Assembly (NCBI GenBank): GCA_944392985.1
Contig: CALXYL010000018.1
Location: 1-45,449, forward strand
Reading direction: 5' to 3'
Origin: an uncultured Spirochaetaceae bacterium
Lineage (GTDB): Bacteria; Spirochaetota; Spirochaetia; Sphaerochaetales; Sphaerochaetaceae
DNA length: 45,449 bases
The position numbers and the translations under genes are program-made. Numbering within the stretch: position 1 is the stretch's first letter; each line of letters opens with the position of its first letter. The notes beneath the pieces are model-generated. The model was not told where the DNA came from. It did no database searches and worked only from the letters and a program-made list of their open reading frames with translations. Below, piece after piece: positions 25,101-34,975 of this stretch.

Positions 25101-27119
25101 TCAGACTCCCTGGACCTTGATGATTGATGGTATCTGGCGTATTGCCTGCGTCGTCTTCTTCATCGCCTCCTCGCTGTCGGCGCTGATGGTGAATGTGCCG
25201 ACAAGCCCTTCATTGGAGACATCGAGCGCACCCTGTATGAGATGGCTGTTGTGCTTTCGCACGGCGTTGTCTATCTCGCTGAAGAGCTCTGAGTTGAACT
25301 TCGCGGTGACTGAGAAGCGCCTTACGAGTTCCTGGCTATCCCATTCGACAGGTACGATCCTCTCCTCCGCTTCAGGCATATTGGCGAGATTCGGACAGTC
25401 GCGGCGATGTATGACGTACCCCCTGCCTCTGGTGATGTAGGCGACGATGTCATCCCCGTGGACGGGATTGCAGCATTTCGCGAAGTCGAAGAGGATGTTG
25501 CTGTTGTCTCCGATGATGACAGCTCCCTTCTTCTCATTCGATGTGAATCTGAGGCCCTGCAGCGTCGGGATGATCTTCTTCGCGCTCTCCATCGCGGGAT
25601 TCTGAGGCTGCTGCTTCTTCGCCTGGGGCTGTGCGATCGGAAGATTCGTGGTCTCGTTCTTGTTCAGCCAGGCCCTGATCTTCTTCTTCGCGGATGTCGT
25701 CTGGGCGTATTCAAGCCATTGCTGGTTCGGATGGGCGGAAGGGCTGGTCATGATCTCGACTATCTGGGTGTTTCCGAGCGGCCTGTTGAGCGGGATTATG
25801 GAGCCGTCTGCCCTTGCCCCTGAACAGTGGTTGCCGATCTCCGTATGGACCTTGTAGGCAAAGTCGAGAGCTGTTGATCCGACGGGAAGCTCTATGACAT
25901 GCCCCTGTGGCGTGAATACGACAATCGAGTCCTTCAGGAGCTCGTTCTTGATCTCGTCCATGAAGTCCTCGCTCTGGGCGATCTCCTTGGACCAGGTCTT
26001 TATCTTCCTGATGATCTTCTGGTAGTTGATTGAGTCAACAGTCTTCCATGTACCCGATTCAGAGCCGGAGGCAGCCTTGTATGCCCAGTGCGCTGCAACG
26101 CCTTCCTCAGCTGTCTTGTGCATCTCCTGCGTTCTTATCTGGATCTCAAGATGCCTGTTCTGCGGTCCAAGGACTGTGGTGTGCAGCGATTGGTAGTTAT
26201 TCGCCTTCGGCATTGCGATGTAGTCCTTGAACCTTCCCTCGATAGGGATCCACATCGAATGGATGACACCGAGTATCGTGTAGCATTCCACCGTCGTCTG
26301 GCAGATGACACGAATGCCAAGGATGTCGTAGATCTCGTCGATCTCCTTCTTCCTCTTCTTGATCTTCTGGTATATGGAATAGGCATGCTTGACGCGCCCT
26401 GTGATCGTTATGTCCTTGATTCCTGCCTTTGCGCATGCTTCGGCGATAGCCTTCGATACCTGCTTTATGTAGGCTGTGTATTCGCCTTTCTTCTCCAGAA
26501 GGTATCCATTTATGTAGTCATATGATTCAGGCTTGAGCGCCTTGAGGGACAGATCCTCCAGCTCCGATTTGATTGTCTGCATACCGAGGCTGTCTGCAAT
26601 AGGAGCGAAGATATCGAGGCAATCCTCAGCGAATGCCCTCTTCCTGTCAGGAGACAGGCCGTTGATCGTCCTCATGTTGTGGAGCTTGTCTGCCAGCTTG
26701 ATCAGGATCACCCTGAGATCCTTGGACATTGCGAAGAACATCTTCTTGATGGTTTCCGCTTCCTGGATTGATTTCTCGTCAGTGATCCTGGAGATCTTCG
26801 TGACAGCCTGCACCATTTCCCCGACTTCCTTGCCGAATACGGTGGAGATCTCCTCCTCTGTGGTGTCTGTATCCTCAAGCGTATCGTGCAGCAGACCCGC
26901 GGAGACTGTATCAGCATCCATGCCGATCTGCATCAGGATCTCCGCGACTGCCATTGGATGGGTGATATAAGGTTCGCCAGTCTTGCGCTTCTGATCCCCG
27001 TGCTTCTTGGCGGCAAAGACAGCGGCAGCGGCAATCTTGTCCCTGTCCTCATCGGAGTAGCGTATGATCTTCTTTACGAATTTGTCTACAAGTTCCTTAT
27101 TCGGAAAATCTCCTTCCAT
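25101..27119 (-). CDS. rel: Bifunctional (p)ppGpp synthetase/hydrolase, RelA/SpoT family
   Basis: 672 residues from ATG 27119; a TTG two codons upstream at 27125 sits closer to AGGAG and is possible. Order: HD hydrolase domain (HGDQKRKTGEPYITHP, LLHDTLEDTD), synthetase domain (YDILGIRVI, RFKDYIAMPKANNYQSLHTT), TGS domain (VVFTPQGHVIELPVGSTALD), a zinc-finger-type region (KCCNPVHGDDIVAYITRGRG) and a C-terminal ACT domain. The intact HD residues and the RFKD motif point to a bifunctional enzyme. It is the last gene of the exoI-prfA-prmC-rel operon and overlaps the prmC end, linking translation termination and the stringent response. Confidence 0.93.
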   Translation of the reverse strand: MEGDFPNKELVDKFVKKIIRYSDEDRDKIAAAAVFAAKKHGDQKRKTGEPYITHPMAVAEILMQIGMDADTVSAGLLHDTLEDTDTTEEEISTVFGKEVGEMVQAVTKISRITDEKSIQEAETIKKMFFAMSKDLRVILIKLADKLHNMRTINGLSPDRKRAFAEDCLDIFAPIADSLGMQTIKSELEDLSLKALKPESYDYINGYLLEKKGEYTAYIKQVSKAIAEACAKAGIKDITITGRVKHAYSIYQKIKKRKKEIDEIYDILGIRVICQTTVECYTILGVIHSMWIPIEGRFKDYIAMPKANNYQSLHTTVLGPQNRHLEIQIRTQEMHKTAEEGVAAHWAYKAASGSESGTWKTVDSINYQKIIRKIKTWSKEIAQSEDFMDEIKNELLKDSIVVFTPQGHVIELPVGSTALDFAYKVHTEIGNHCSGARADGSIIPLNRPLGNTQIVEIMTSPSAHPNQQWLEYAQTTSAKKKIRAWLNKNETTNLPIAQPQAKKQQPQNPAMESAKKIIPTLQGLRFTSNEKKGAVIIGDNSNILFDFAKCCNPVHGDDIVAYITRGRGYVIHRRDCPNLANMPEAEERIVPVEWDSQELVRRFSVTAKFNSELFSEIDNAVRKHNSHLIQGALDVSNEGLVGTFTISADSEEAMKKTTQAIRQIPSIIKVQGV

Positions 27120-27921
27120 AGACAACGCGCTCCTTTCCCGCCATGTCCTTCACGGTCCTTATGTCCGTGAAGCCGCTCTTCTCAAGAAGACTACCACATA
27201 TTCCTGTCTGCCGGTAGTCGCATTCAAGCATCAGGAAGCCACCTTCATTGAGAAAGAGAGGAGATGAGGAGATGATGCTCCGTATCAGGCTGAGGCCATC
27301 TTCCCCTCCGCCGATGAATGCTAGGAGCGGTTCTGCCTTCACATCCTTGTCGGTCTCCTGATACCAGCTGTCGGTGAGATATGGCGGATTTGACACAATG
27401 ATGTCAAAAAGGTGGCCTTTCCAAGGTGCGAAGAGGCTGCCGCATCGGGCATCCGGCTCCTCGCCGGTGATCCTCCTGTAGTTCTCCTTCGCGATTGCAA
27501 GCGCCTCCTCTGAGATATCTGAAAAGGCGACAGGTTTCTTGAGGGCATAGGCAATGGATGATGCTATCGCCCCGCTTCCAGTACATAGATCGAGTATTGC
27601 AGGGGACGGGAAGAGGGACGAAGCAGCAAGTGCCTCTTCAACAAGCGTCTCTGTGTCCGGGCGGGGTATAAGAACAGAAGGTGAGACTCTGAACGAGTGC
27701 CCGTAGAACTCCTTTTCGCCTGTGATATAGGCCATTGGTGTTCCATTAAGCCTTCTTTCCATAAGCCTGAGGGCTTCTTCTTCCTCCTTCTTGGATAACT
27801 CCATGCCGCTTTCTGTGATCTGATGGATGTCATCAAGCCCAGTTGCAAGGCGGATGATCATTCTGGCATCGACAGGATCAAGGCGATGCAGCAGAAGCTG
27901 CCTGAGTCCGGAAAGCCTCAC
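27097..27921 (-). CDS. prmC: Release-factor glutamine methyltransferase
   Basis: 274 residues. The SAM-binding block is [19 protein letters not shown] and the catalytic NPPY motif reads [10 protein letters not shown]. The N-terminal helical domain ([18 protein letters not shown]) is the release-factor-binding part. PrmC methylates the Gln of the GGQ motif in RF1, whose gene lies immediately upstream. The start is GTG overlapping the prfA stop (GTGA at 27918-27921), so translation is coupled. The 3' end overlaps the start of rel. Confidence 0.94.
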   Translation of the reverse strand: MRLSGLRQLLLHRLDPVDARMIIRLATGLDDIHQITESGMELSKKEEEEALRLMERRLNGTPMAYITGEKEFYGHSFRVSPSVLIPRPDTETLVEEALAASSLFPSPAILDLCTGSGAIASSIAYALKKPVAFSDISEEALAIAKENYRRITGEEPDARCGSLFAPWKGHLFDIIVSNPPYLTDSWYQETDKDVKAEPLLAFIGGGEDGLSLIRSIISSSPLFLNEGGFLMLECDYRQTGICGSLLEKSGFTDIRTVKDMAGKERVVYGRRFSE

Positions 27922-28988
27922 GCTTCCTTGAGCGCCTCTTCGCCTGCCGCGAGCTTCAGGGCATCTATGAGCTCATCAAGGTCTCCTTCGATGATCGAGT
28001 CCAGCTTGTAGAGAGTCAGGTTGATGCGATGGTCCGTCACCCTGTTCTGCGGGAAATTGTATGTCCTGATCCTCTCTGACCTGTCTCCTGAACCGACCAT
28101 GCTGCGCCTTGCATCAGCACGTTCCTTTTGCTTCTTCGCTTCCTCCATCTCGTACAGGCGGGCCCTGAGAACCCTCATGGCCTTTGCCCTGTTCTTGATC
28201 TGCGACTTCTCATCCTGGCAGATAACGACGAGACCTGTCGGTATATGTGTCAGCCGTACAGCGGAATCGGTGGTGTTGACGCACTGCCCGCCGGGGCCAC
28301 CAGCCCTCATCACATCGACTCTGAGATCCTCGGGCCTGATCTCTATATCGGTTTCCTCCGCCTCCGGGAGGACTGCAACTGTGATCGCAGATGTATGGAT
28401 CCTTCCTCCCGATTCGGTCTCCGGTACACGCTGTACGCGGTGCACGCCTGACTCAAAGCGGAGCGAGCCATAGACATCCTTGCCGGAGATCGAGACAACA
28501 ATCTCCTTGTATCCACCGATGCCTGATTCGCTGGATGACATGATCTCCATCTTCCAGTGCTTCTTCTCCGCGTAATGGGAGTACATGCGGAAGATATCAG
28601 CGGCAAAAAGCGATGCCTCATCACCGCCCGTTCCGGCTCGGATCTCCATTATGATGTTCTTGCCTTCAAGCGGATCTGGCGGAACGAGGAGGATACGGCA
28701 TTCCCTGTCCTTCCTCTGGAGCTCTTCCTCCAGCGTCTGTATCTCGTCCCTTGCCATCTCGACAAGATCGGCGTCTTCTTCGTTCCTGAGCAGCTCCTTC
28801 GATTCCTCAAGCTGCTTCTCGAGGCTTATGATCTCCTCAAGCGTCTCCACTACCGGTGCAAGATGCGAACGCTCCTGCATCAGGGATCTGTAGAGATTCA
28901 TATCACTCAGCGCATCTCCTGAGAGCCTTCTGTCCAGCTCCTCAAGCTGCTCCCTGAAGCCCGGGAGCTTCTCCGTTAATTCTGACAT
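27918..28988 (-). CDS. prfA: Peptide chain release factor 1
   Basis: 356 residues, normal RF1 length. The GGQ motif is at 233-235 in [17 protein letters not shown]. The stop-codon-reading PxT tripeptide position reads PET (189-191) in [16 protein letters not shown], where E. coli RF1 has PAT. The SPF tripeptide of RF2 is absent, so UAA/UAG specificity is expected. The start is 13 bp after the exoI stop with a GAG-type weak ribosome site. It is followed by its own methyltransferase gene prmC. Confidence 0.95.
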   Translation of the reverse strand: MSELTEKLPGFREQLEELDRRLSGDALSDMNLYRSLMQERSHLAPVVETLEEIISLEKQLEESKELLRNEEDADLVEMARDEIQTLEEELQRKDRECRILLVPPDPLEGKNIIMEIRAGTGGDEASLFAADIFRMYSHYAEKKHWKMEIMSSSESGIGGYKEIVVSISGKDVYGSLRFESGVHRVQRVPETESGGRIHTSAITVAVLPEAEETDIEIRPEDLRVDVMRAGGPGGQCVNTTDSAVRLTHIPTGLVVICQDEKSQIKNRAKAMRVLRARLYEMEEAKKQKERADARRSMVGSGDRSERIRTYNFPQNRVTDHRINLTLYKLDSIIEGDLDELIDALKLAAGEEALKEA

Positions 28989-29001
28989 GGCATACTCTTT
29001 A

Positions 29002-30396
29002 TCATTTTATGACCTTATCGAAAAGCTCCTTTCCGTAATCACGGAGGCTGAGGAGTATCCGCTTCGCGTTGTAATCGGTATCGACGCTCTCCAGCTTCTC
29101 CTCGATTGACCTCATATAGAGCTCATATGTCGGTGTTCCTTCCACAGGGGGGTTGATCAGGCGCAGCGCGCAGAAATTCTTCCAGCTTTCCCTGTCCTTC
29201 TCCGGCAGCGCCTCCGGCCAGTTCCTCCCGACCTGGCGCCAGAGCAGCTTATGGTACTTGTCGTCCTCGAAAAGATGCTCACCCTTTGAGAGCTTGTCCT
29301 CAGGCTTCATCGCCCTGATAGAAGCCATCACGCCCTTGTCGTGGTCGGATGGGAAGCTGCCATAGACAGTCAGATCCGGATCCTTCGGCCCCTCGTCGAA
29401 CGGCTCCCTTGCTGCAAGAATCGATTCCTTCTTAAGCACGGGGGACTGTATTGCCTTGCTTGCCTGCTGCCAGATCCATGCCTTTGTGAATCCTAGGCGC
29501 TTCTCGCTCTCGCTGTCGAGCACGCTTACCGGCGCTATGAATGGGGACCTGTTGACCATAAGCCTTATGATTCCTGTCTCCTGATAACCTCCGCTGGCAC
29601 TCTGTGGAATCTCATGCAACAGGTCAAAGCAGTACAGCGCCGCGGATTTCTCGGCTTCATAGAAAAGAGGAAGCAGGGGATGCGTGTTGCCAGTCTCTGA
29701 TACGAAGAGTGGGCATGTGTGGAGAAACGGCAGATGTGACAGGACATTGATCTCCTTCGTGATCTCATTCTTCTGCCTGTGGTCAAGCGCCCATCTGAAG
29801 AGCTTGGGCTGCTTCTCCTTTATCAGCTTGGCAATGGCTATCGTTGCCCTGACATCCACAAGCGCATCATGTGCTCCGATCTGCTCAATGCCATTCTCCG
29901 CAGTCAGGTCAGTCAGCTTGAAGGATGGGGCGTTCGTCTCTGGATTCAGGGTGTCGAACCTTATCCCATCCGGCCTAAGATCCCGTGTCGCCCTGACAAG
30001 GTTTATGATGTCCCACCTCGAGCATCTGTTGCGGTATTCCCGTTCAAATGGGTCGTAGAGGTTCCTGTATAGCGTGGAACGGATCACCTCATCATCGAAA
30101 TTGATGCTGTTGTATCCTACAGTGATCGTCTCAGGCACCATGAATTCTGCCCTGAGGCGTTCGATCATCTCGGCTTCAGGCAATCCCTTCTCATTCACCT
30201 CCTGCGGTGTGATGCCTGTTATCAGGCAGGAATCGGGGGATGGAAGATAGTCAGGCGAGAGCTTGGCATACAGGACGATAGGATCCCCGATCTGGTTGAA
30301 ATCCATATCGGTACGTATCGCTGCCGCCTGCGCTATCCTGTCATAACGCGGATTGAGCCCGAATGTCTCGAGATCGTACCAGAGAAAAGTCTTCAT
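29002..30396 (-). CDS. sbcB: Exodeoxyribonuclease I
   Basis: 464 residues. The start is ATG 30396 ([16 protein letters not shown]); E. coli ExoI has the equivalent 'DYETFG'. The DEDDh residues are in [18 protein letters not shown] and the late [16 protein letters not shown]. The exonuclease-I SH3-like and helical C-terminal regions follow. It degrades single-stranded DNA 3' to 5' in recombination and mismatch repair. It has no ribosome site. TATAGT lies 6 nt before the ATG, so it is probably leaderless and heads the operon with prfA, prmC and rel. Confidence 0.92.
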   Translation of the reverse strand: MKTFLWYDLETFGLNPRYDRIAQAAAIRTDMDFNQIGDPIVLYAKLSPDYLPSPDSCLITGITPQEVNEKGLPEAEMIERLRAEFMVPETITVGYNSINFDDEVIRSTLYRNLYDPFEREYRNRCSRWDIINLVRATRDLRPDGIRFDTLNPETNAPSFKLTDLTAENGIEQIGAHDALVDVRATIAIAKLIKEKQPKLFRWALDHRQKNEITKEINVLSHLPFLHTCPLFVSETGNTHPLLPLFYEAEKSAALYCFDLLHEIPQSASGGYQETGIIRLMVNRSPFIAPVSVLDSESEKRLGFTKAWIWQQASKAIQSPVLKKESILAAREPFDEGPKDPDLTVYGSFPSDHDKGVMASIRAMKPEDKLSKGEHLFEDDKYHKLLWRQVGRNWPEALPEKDRESWKNFCALRLINPPVEGTPTYELYMRSIEEKLESVDTDYNAKRILLSLRDYGKELFDKVIK

Positions 30397-30402
30397 AGGA
30401 GG

Positions 30403-30431
30403 ACTATAGCACGAATCCGGCATTGTTTCCT
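30403..30431 (-). promoter_or_regulatory. Proposed leaderless promoter of the exoI-prfA-prmC-rel operon
   Basis: On the minus strand the -10 TATAGT (30408-30403) lies exactly 6 nt before the ATG at 30396. The 17-bp-spaced -35 position reads AGGAAA (weak). The 6-nt gap reads CCTCCT, the complement of a ribosome site, not a ribosome site. Confidence 0.45.
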
Positions 30432-30444
30432 CCCATGAAGCGTA

Positions 30445-30849
30445 TCAACAGGTGCCGTGATTGCCGCAACCATGCCCCTCATGATGGCAGCTATGCTCTC
30501 CCTCGTGATGATGGTGGCATTCCGCATCCGGGTCATACGAGAGCGTTCCCTCTGCAAAAGCCTCCGCTGCCTTGTCCGCATTTCCCTCAACACCGGGATA
30601 GACAGTGATGCCCATCGATGCAAGTGCCACCCTCGCTCCTCCTCCGATTCCTCCGGCAAGCAGTGCCTCCACTCCTTTCTCCTTCAGGAATGGCGCGAGA
30701 GCGGAGTGCCCTCCTGTCTCAGAGGCGTCTGCGTCATGGATTCCTGTGATCCTTCCATCCTCGATGGAGTAGATGCGGAATGTCTCGGTCCTTCCGAAAT
30801 GCTGGAAGATATTTCCTGTGCTTTTGTCATAAGCTGCTGCGATGATCAT
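30445..30849 (-). CDS. NifX/NifB-type dinitrogenase-cofactor-like protein with His/Cys-rich tail
   Basis: 134 residues. Residues 1-105 match the small Nitro_FeMo-Co (NifX/MTH1175-like) fold: AAAYDKSTGNIFQHFGRTETF, then LLAGGIGGGARVALASMGI. Such standalone proteins occur widely in non-diazotrophs, and nothing here points to nitrogen fixation. Residues 111-134 are a metal-binding-type tail with 9 His and 4 Cys (starting CHHHHEGEHSC). ATG 30849 follows AGGAGG. It is divergent from the UMF1-like transporter at 30930. Iron or other metal handling is plausible but unproven. Confidence 0.85.
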   Translation of the reverse strand: MIIAAAYDKSTGNIFQHFGRTETFRIYSIEDGRITGIHDADASETGGHSALAPFLKEKGVEALLAGGIGGGARVALASMGITVYPGVEGNADKAAEAFAEGTLSYDPDAECHHHHEGEHSCHHEGHGCGNHGTC

Positions 30850-30890
30850 CTTTTCCTCCTGGAATTAACCTTCTTTCAATATAGTCTCGA

Positions 30891-30919
30891 TTGTACAGAA
30901 AGTGAAATGAACATAGAAT
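30891..30919 (+). promoter_or_regulatory. Promoter of the MFS transporter gene
   Basis: TTGTAC (30891-30896), 17-bp spacer, TAGAAT (30914-30919), then 10 nt to the ATG at 30930. The predicted leader is only about 3-4 nt, too short for a ribosome site, so it is near-leaderless. Confidence 0.55.
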
Positions 30920-30929
30920 CTGGAATGTT

Positions 30930-32210
30930 ATGAAGGATTCAAAGAAGCAGATAATCTCCTGGTCGCTCTATGATTGGGCGAACAGCGCATTCGCGACGAC
31001 GGTGATGGCGGCGTTCTTCCCCATCTTCTTCTCCCAGTATTGGTCGGCGGGTGCTGACAGCACGACAAGCACTTTCTTCCTCGGTCTTGCAAACTCGATA
31101 GAATCATTGATCGTCGCTGTATGCGCTCCTGTCATCGGAGCGATCGCGGATCGCGGGAGCTACCGCAAGAAGCTCCTCATATTCTTCGCGTTCCTGGGTG
31201 CGGTGATGACGATCTCCCTTTTCTGGATCGCGATGGGTAAGTGGCCGATTGCGATGATGCTCTACGTCGTCGCCAACGTAGGATTCGCCGGTGCCAACAT
31301 CCTCTACGATTCGCTTCTTCCATCGGTTGCCTCGGAGAAGAAGGTCGATTTCGTCTCGTCCCTCGGCTACAGTCTTGGCTACATCGGAGGAGGGCTCCTT
31401 TTCCTTATCAATGTCCTGATGTACCTGATGCCGACGGTATTCGGACTTGCAGATGGTGTGCAGGCTGTCAAGGTCTCCTTCCTGATGGTCGGTATCTGGT
31501 GGATCGTATTCATGCTTCCGCTCGTGTTCTTCGTGAAGGAACCTGAGGGGGAGCGCATCAGCCTCGCGACTGCGGTCAAGGATGGATTCGGATCTGTGAA
31601 GCGTACCCTCAAGTCGCTTAAGCACCTCAAGCATACAGCTCTCTTCCTTGTCGCCTACTGGTGCTATATCGATGGTGTTGACACGATCATAAAGATGGCT
31701 ACTGATTACGGCACAGCGCTTGGCTTCCCGTCAGAGAGCCTTATCGTGGCATTGCTGATCACACAGTTCGTGGCATTCCCCGCTGCGCTTCTCTACAATA
31801 TCTTTGGCCATAAGGTAGGCATAAAGAAGGCGCTTCTTGTCGCGATAACGGCATATGCACTCATCGCATGCGTAGGCTTCTTCATGACGAATGTATCGCA
31901 GTTCTATATCCTCGCTGTCTGCATCGGACTCTTCCAAGGTGGCATCCAGGCGCTCTCCAGATCCTATTACTCACGGCTGATCCCGGAAGGCCAGTCATCG
32001 CAGTTCTACGGCTTCTTCAATATGCTTGGCCGCTTTGCTGCAATCGTTGGACCGCTTCTTCTCGGTGTCATGACGCTCATCACAGGCCAGCAGAGGTATG
32101 GGATCCTTTCTCTGATCATCCTCTTTGCCGCTGGCGGACTGATCCTCAGGAAGGTTGACGAGGATAAGGCAAAGTCCGATCTTGAGGTCTTTTCACGCAT
32201 TGAAGGCTGA
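30930..32210 (+). CDS. MFS transporter, UMF1/Atg22-like family
   Basis: 426 residues with about 12 membrane segments. The N-terminal WSLYDWANSAFATTVMAAFFP is the hallmark of the UMF1 (Atg22-like) major-facilitator family. Later blocks IGAIADRGSYRKK and GLFQGGIQALSRSYYSRLIP also fit. The yeast homologue exports amino acids from the vacuole; bacterial substrates are generally unknown. It stands alone behind its own promoter with only a few untranslated bases. Confidence 0.9.
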   Translation: MKDSKKQIISWSLYDWANSAFATTVMAAFFPIFFSQYWSAGADSTTSTFFLGLANSIESLIVAVCAPVIGAIADRGSYRKKLLIFFAFLGAVMTISLFWIAMGKWPIAMMLYVVANVGFAGANILYDSLLPSVASEKKVDFVSSLGYSLGYIGGGLLFLINVLMYLMPTVFGLADGVQAVKVSFLMVGIWWIVFMLPLVFFVKEPEGERISLATAVKDGFGSVKRTLKSLKHLKHTALFLVAYWCYIDGVDTIIKMATDYGTALGFPSESLIVALLITQFVAFPAALLYNIFGHKVGIKKALLVAITAYALIACVGFFMTNVSQFYILAVCIGLFQGGIQALSRSYYSRLIPEGQSSQFYGFFNMLGRFAAIVGPLLLGVMTLITGQQRYGILSLIILFAAGGLILRKVDEDKAKSDLEVFSRIEG

Positions 32211-32222
32211 ATCACTTTCCCG

Positions 32223-32252
32223 TTGCGTCCTCCTGATGCCTTTTGGTAGAAT
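32223..32252 (+). promoter_or_regulatory. Candidate promoter of the hexokinase-pdxY operon
   Basis: TTGCGT (32223-32228), 18-bp spacer, TAGAAT (32247-32252), followed by a leader with GGAGG before the ATG at 32277. Confidence 0.5.
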
Positions 32253-32276
32253 CCAATAAAGGATGGAGGACGGGCA

Positions 32277-32852
32277 ATGCGGAAGGCAATCGCTTTTGTC
32301 ATGGTCATGCTTCTCTGCTTCTCCCTGTCAGCTATGCAGGATGGGGCGGAGGTTGCCGTCGAAGGTGTCTGCGACGGCATCCTTGCGTCTGCCGCTTCCT
32401 TCTCCTCAGAGCCCCGCATCATGCTTCAGGGGGTGACTGTAGACGGCGGAGACGGAAACAATCCCTACAGGATCTCTTTCGTCCGTTCCGATGTATCGAC
32501 ATACGAGGCGGCCTTCGGATTCTTTGGCAATGGCGTGAGCGTCAATGGTTCCCAGCCGCAGGCAGGAAGGAACTACCTGCGCGTCCTTGCCGCGAAGCTG
32601 GCTGGAGCGGGGCTTCACAGCGGGGATCTTATACTGGATGGATCTGTGAGGCTTCTGGAGAACAGCGGAGGAATTCTCCGTTTGCATGTTTCCGTAATGG
32701 CCTCAGGACATCTTGTTCCGGAGGGTGCCGTCGTTGATGGCGTATTCTTCCTGGCGTATTCGGATAATACAGTGACAATCGGAGCTGAAAGCCTTACAGT
32801 CAATGGTATGGCTATGGATATTGACCCGGTTTCTGTTCCATATAGCACTTAG
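32277..32852 (+). CDS. Secreted hypothetical protein
   Basis: 191 residues, family not recognised. The start follows ATGGAGGACGGGCA. The signal peptide MRKAIAFVMVMLLCFSLSAM shares its first seven residues with the livK signal. The mature part is mixed and probably beta-rich with many Gly/Ser/Val, with no Cys clusters or catalytic motifs seen. It is probably cotranscribed with the hexokinase gene, which starts 12 bp after its stop behind AGGAGG. Confidence 0.7.
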   Translation: MRKAIAFVMVMLLCFSLSAMQDGAEVAVEGVCDGILASAASFSSEPRIMLQGVTVDGGDGNNPYRISFVRSDVSTYEAAFGFFGNGVSVNGSQPQAGRNYLRVLAAKLAGAGLHSGDLILDGSVRLLENSGGILRLHVSVMASGHLVPEGAVVDGVFFLAYSDNTVTIGAESLTVNGMAMDIDPVSVPYST

Positions 32853-32864
32853 GAGGTCTGTTTG

Positions 32865-34157
32865 ATGGGAAAGGTTGAGGAATTTCTTGAGAGGCACATG
32901 CTGTCTGCCTCTGCGCTTGACGATGATAAGATGCTTGCTTTCATCCTTTCAGAGATGGAGAAGGGGCTTGCCAAGGAGGATGGAAGCTCCCTGCAGATGA
33001 TACCGACATATGTCTCCCCAGACGCTGCTGTAGAAAGCGGCAGAAGCGTTATTGTCATGGATGCCGGTGGAACGAATTTCCGCACCTGCCTTGTCACATT
33101 CGATGAGGACAGGCATCCGGTGATCTCCGATTTCCGCAAGGTCGGCATGCCTGGCGTGAAGGAGGAGGTGAGCGCGGCAGAGTTCTTCTCCATCCTCGCT
33201 GATAACATCGAGCGCCTGATCGACAAGAGCGACAGGATCGGATTCTGCTTCTCATATGCGGCAAGGATCACTGAGGATCATGATGGCATCCCATTGGTGT
33301 TCTCCAAGGAGGTGAAGGCACCGGAAGTCATAGGGAAGAAGCTCGGGGAGAACCTTCTTGCAGAGCTTGCGCGCCGTGGACATGATGTCTCTGGAAAGCG
33401 CGTCTCCGTCGTGAATGATACGGTAGCCACACTTCTGGCGGCCAAGGCGGAAAGGAATGACTATGCTTCGACGTATATCGGGCTGATTCTCGGAACCGGC
33501 ACCAACACGGCGTATGTCGAGAGGAACAGCGCTATCGGCAAGATCTCGCTGGAGGAAGGCAGACAGATCATCAATGTTGAGTCCGGATGTCTTGCAATCG
33601 AGCTCGGAGATCTCGACAAAGAGTTCGTAAGTGGTACTAAGGATCCGTCTAAGTATCTGTTTGAGAAGAAGATAAGCGGAGCATACCTTGGTCCGTTCGC
33701 CGCTTGTGTAATCGAGGCCGCGATTAAGGAAGGTGTCCTTTCAAAGGGCTTTGCAGAGCGTTACAGCCAGATACCTGCGCTTGATACGACACGTATGAGC
33801 CACTATCTTGAGATGTGCCATAACGAGGAATACGACCTTGTCAGGGCTGTCGCGGACAATGAGGAGGATGCGGCTGCGCTTTATAGGATCCTCAAGGCTG
33901 TCATAGAAAGGGCCGGCAAGCTCACTGCCATCAATCTCACTGCAACAGTGCTCCGCTCTGGAGAGGGTATGAATCCACGCTATCCTGTGGTGATCAACGC
34001 TGATGGAACCACGTTCTGCAAGACGGCATTCCTTGAGTTCTATACCCGTCTCTATCTCGATGAGATCCTGGAGAAGAAGCATGGAAGGTATTATGAGATC
34101 GTTCGCATCGATAATTCGCCGACGCTTGGTGCGGCTATCGCAGGTCTCTCCGTCTGA
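32865..34157 (+). CDS. Hexokinase
   Basis: 430 residues. The ATG at 32865 is preferred over the adjacent TTG (32862); AGGAGG lies at 32851-32856. It belongs to the eukaryotic-type hexokinase family rather than ROK: phosphate-1 motif VIVMDAGGTNFRTCLV, sugar-binding GFCFSYAARI (equivalent to 'FSFPxxQ'), catalytic Asp in VSVVNDTVATLLA and phosphate-2 motif IGLILGTGTNTAYVE. A compact single-domain hexokinase is normal for treponemes. It phosphorylates glucose or a similar hexose at the start of glycolysis. Its TGA overlaps the next ATG by one base. Confidence 0.9.
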   Translation: MGKVEEFLERHMLSASALDDDKMLAFILSEMEKGLAKEDGSSLQMIPTYVSPDAAVESGRSVIVMDAGGTNFRTCLVTFDEDRHPVISDFRKVGMPGVKEEVSAAEFFSILADNIERLIDKSDRIGFCFSYAARITEDHDGIPLVFSKEVKAPEVIGKKLGENLLAELARRGHDVSGKRVSVVNDTVATLLAAKAERNDYASTYIGLILGTGTNTAYVERNSAIGKISLEEGRQIINVESGCLAIELGDLDKEFVSGTKDPSKYLFEKKISGAYLGPFAACVIEAAIKEGVLSKGFAERYSQIPALDTTRMSHYLEMCHNEEYDLVRAVADNEEDAAALYRILKAVIERAGKLTAINLTATVLRSGEGMNPRYPVVINADGTTFCKTAFLEFYTRLYLDEILEKKHGRYYEIVRIDNSPTLGAAIAGLSV

Positions 34158-34975
34158 TGGCGGTTCTTGCTGTACATGATCTTTCCTGCTATTCCAAATC
34201 ATCGCTGACGGTTGTGCTTCCTGTTCTGGAAGCGCTATCCGTGGAGACGGCAGTGCTGCCGACGGCGATCCTCTCGACCCAGACAGATGGGTTTGAGGAG
34301 ATCTTCTTCCAGGATGAGCACTCTGCGATGAAGGAGATACTCAGGCGCTTTGATTCGCTTGGCCTTGTGTTCAGCGGGATCTACTCCGGTTTCCTCGGCA
34401 GCGCGGAGGAGATAGAGACAGTACGCGGTCTTATGAAGCGTTCTGATTCGCTTGCATTCGTGGATCCGGTCATGGGAGACAATGGAACGCTCTACCAGAC
34501 TGTCGATGATGCATTATGTGCCCAGATGCTCCGCCTTGTGCGCACTGCTGATATCATTACGCCGAATCTGACAGAGGCGATGATCCTCACTGGTATGGAT
34601 GATGGCCTGTCACGGATGGGCCAGCGTGCCATACGCGATCAGATCGACGTTCTCCGTTCCCTTGGTCCGAAGCGGGGTGTCATCACAGGGATTCCTTTGG
34701 AAGCGGGCGGGCTCGGCAACGCAGCCTGGGACGGGGAGGAGATCCGTCTGTTCCAGTATGATGATGCCCATGTGTCTTATCCGGGAGCAGGGGATCTCTT
34801 TGCATCTCTGCTCTTCGGGCTCATCACGAAGGGCGGCAGCTTCTTCGGTTCTGCAATGCATGCGACATCCATCGCGACGTATGCTGTCTCGGAGTCGAAG
34901 CGGCAGGGACGGGAGAGGAGATGCGGCGTGATGCTCAGTCCTGTGATGGAAGAGATAAGGAGGCGGATGCTGTGA
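34157..34975 (+). CDS. pdxY: Pyridoxal/pyridoxamine kinase
   Basis: 272 residues. Ribokinase-fold PLP salvage kinase. The N-terminus VHDLSCYSKSSLTVVLPVLEAL is typical of the PdxY-like group. FVDPVMGDNGTLY, DIITPNLTEAMILTG and the C-terminal anion hole YPGAGDLFASLLFG with the catalytic Asp are all present. It makes pyridoxal phosphate, used by the GlyA and aminotransferase enzymes of this window. The ATG shares a base with the hexokinase stop, and its own stop overlaps the next gene (GTGA). Confidence 0.9.
   Translation: MAVLAVHDLSCYSKSSLTVVLPVLEALSVETAVLPTAILSTQTDGFEEIFFQDEHSAMKEILRRFDSLGLVFSGIYSGFLGSAEEIETVRGLMKRSDSLAFVDPVMGDNGTLYQTVDDALCAQMLRLVRTADIITPNLTEAMILTGMDDGLSRMGQRAIRDQIDVLRSLGPKRGVITGIPLEAGGLGNAAWDGEEIRLFQYDDAHVSYPGAGDLFASLLFGLITKGGSFFGSAMHATSIATYAVSESKRQGRERRCGVMLSPVMEEIRRRML

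Noticed and set aside
30445-30849. NifX-like protein as a sign of nitrogen fixation
   Set aside because: No nif genes are present in the window, and standalone members of this fold are common in organisms without nitrogenase.
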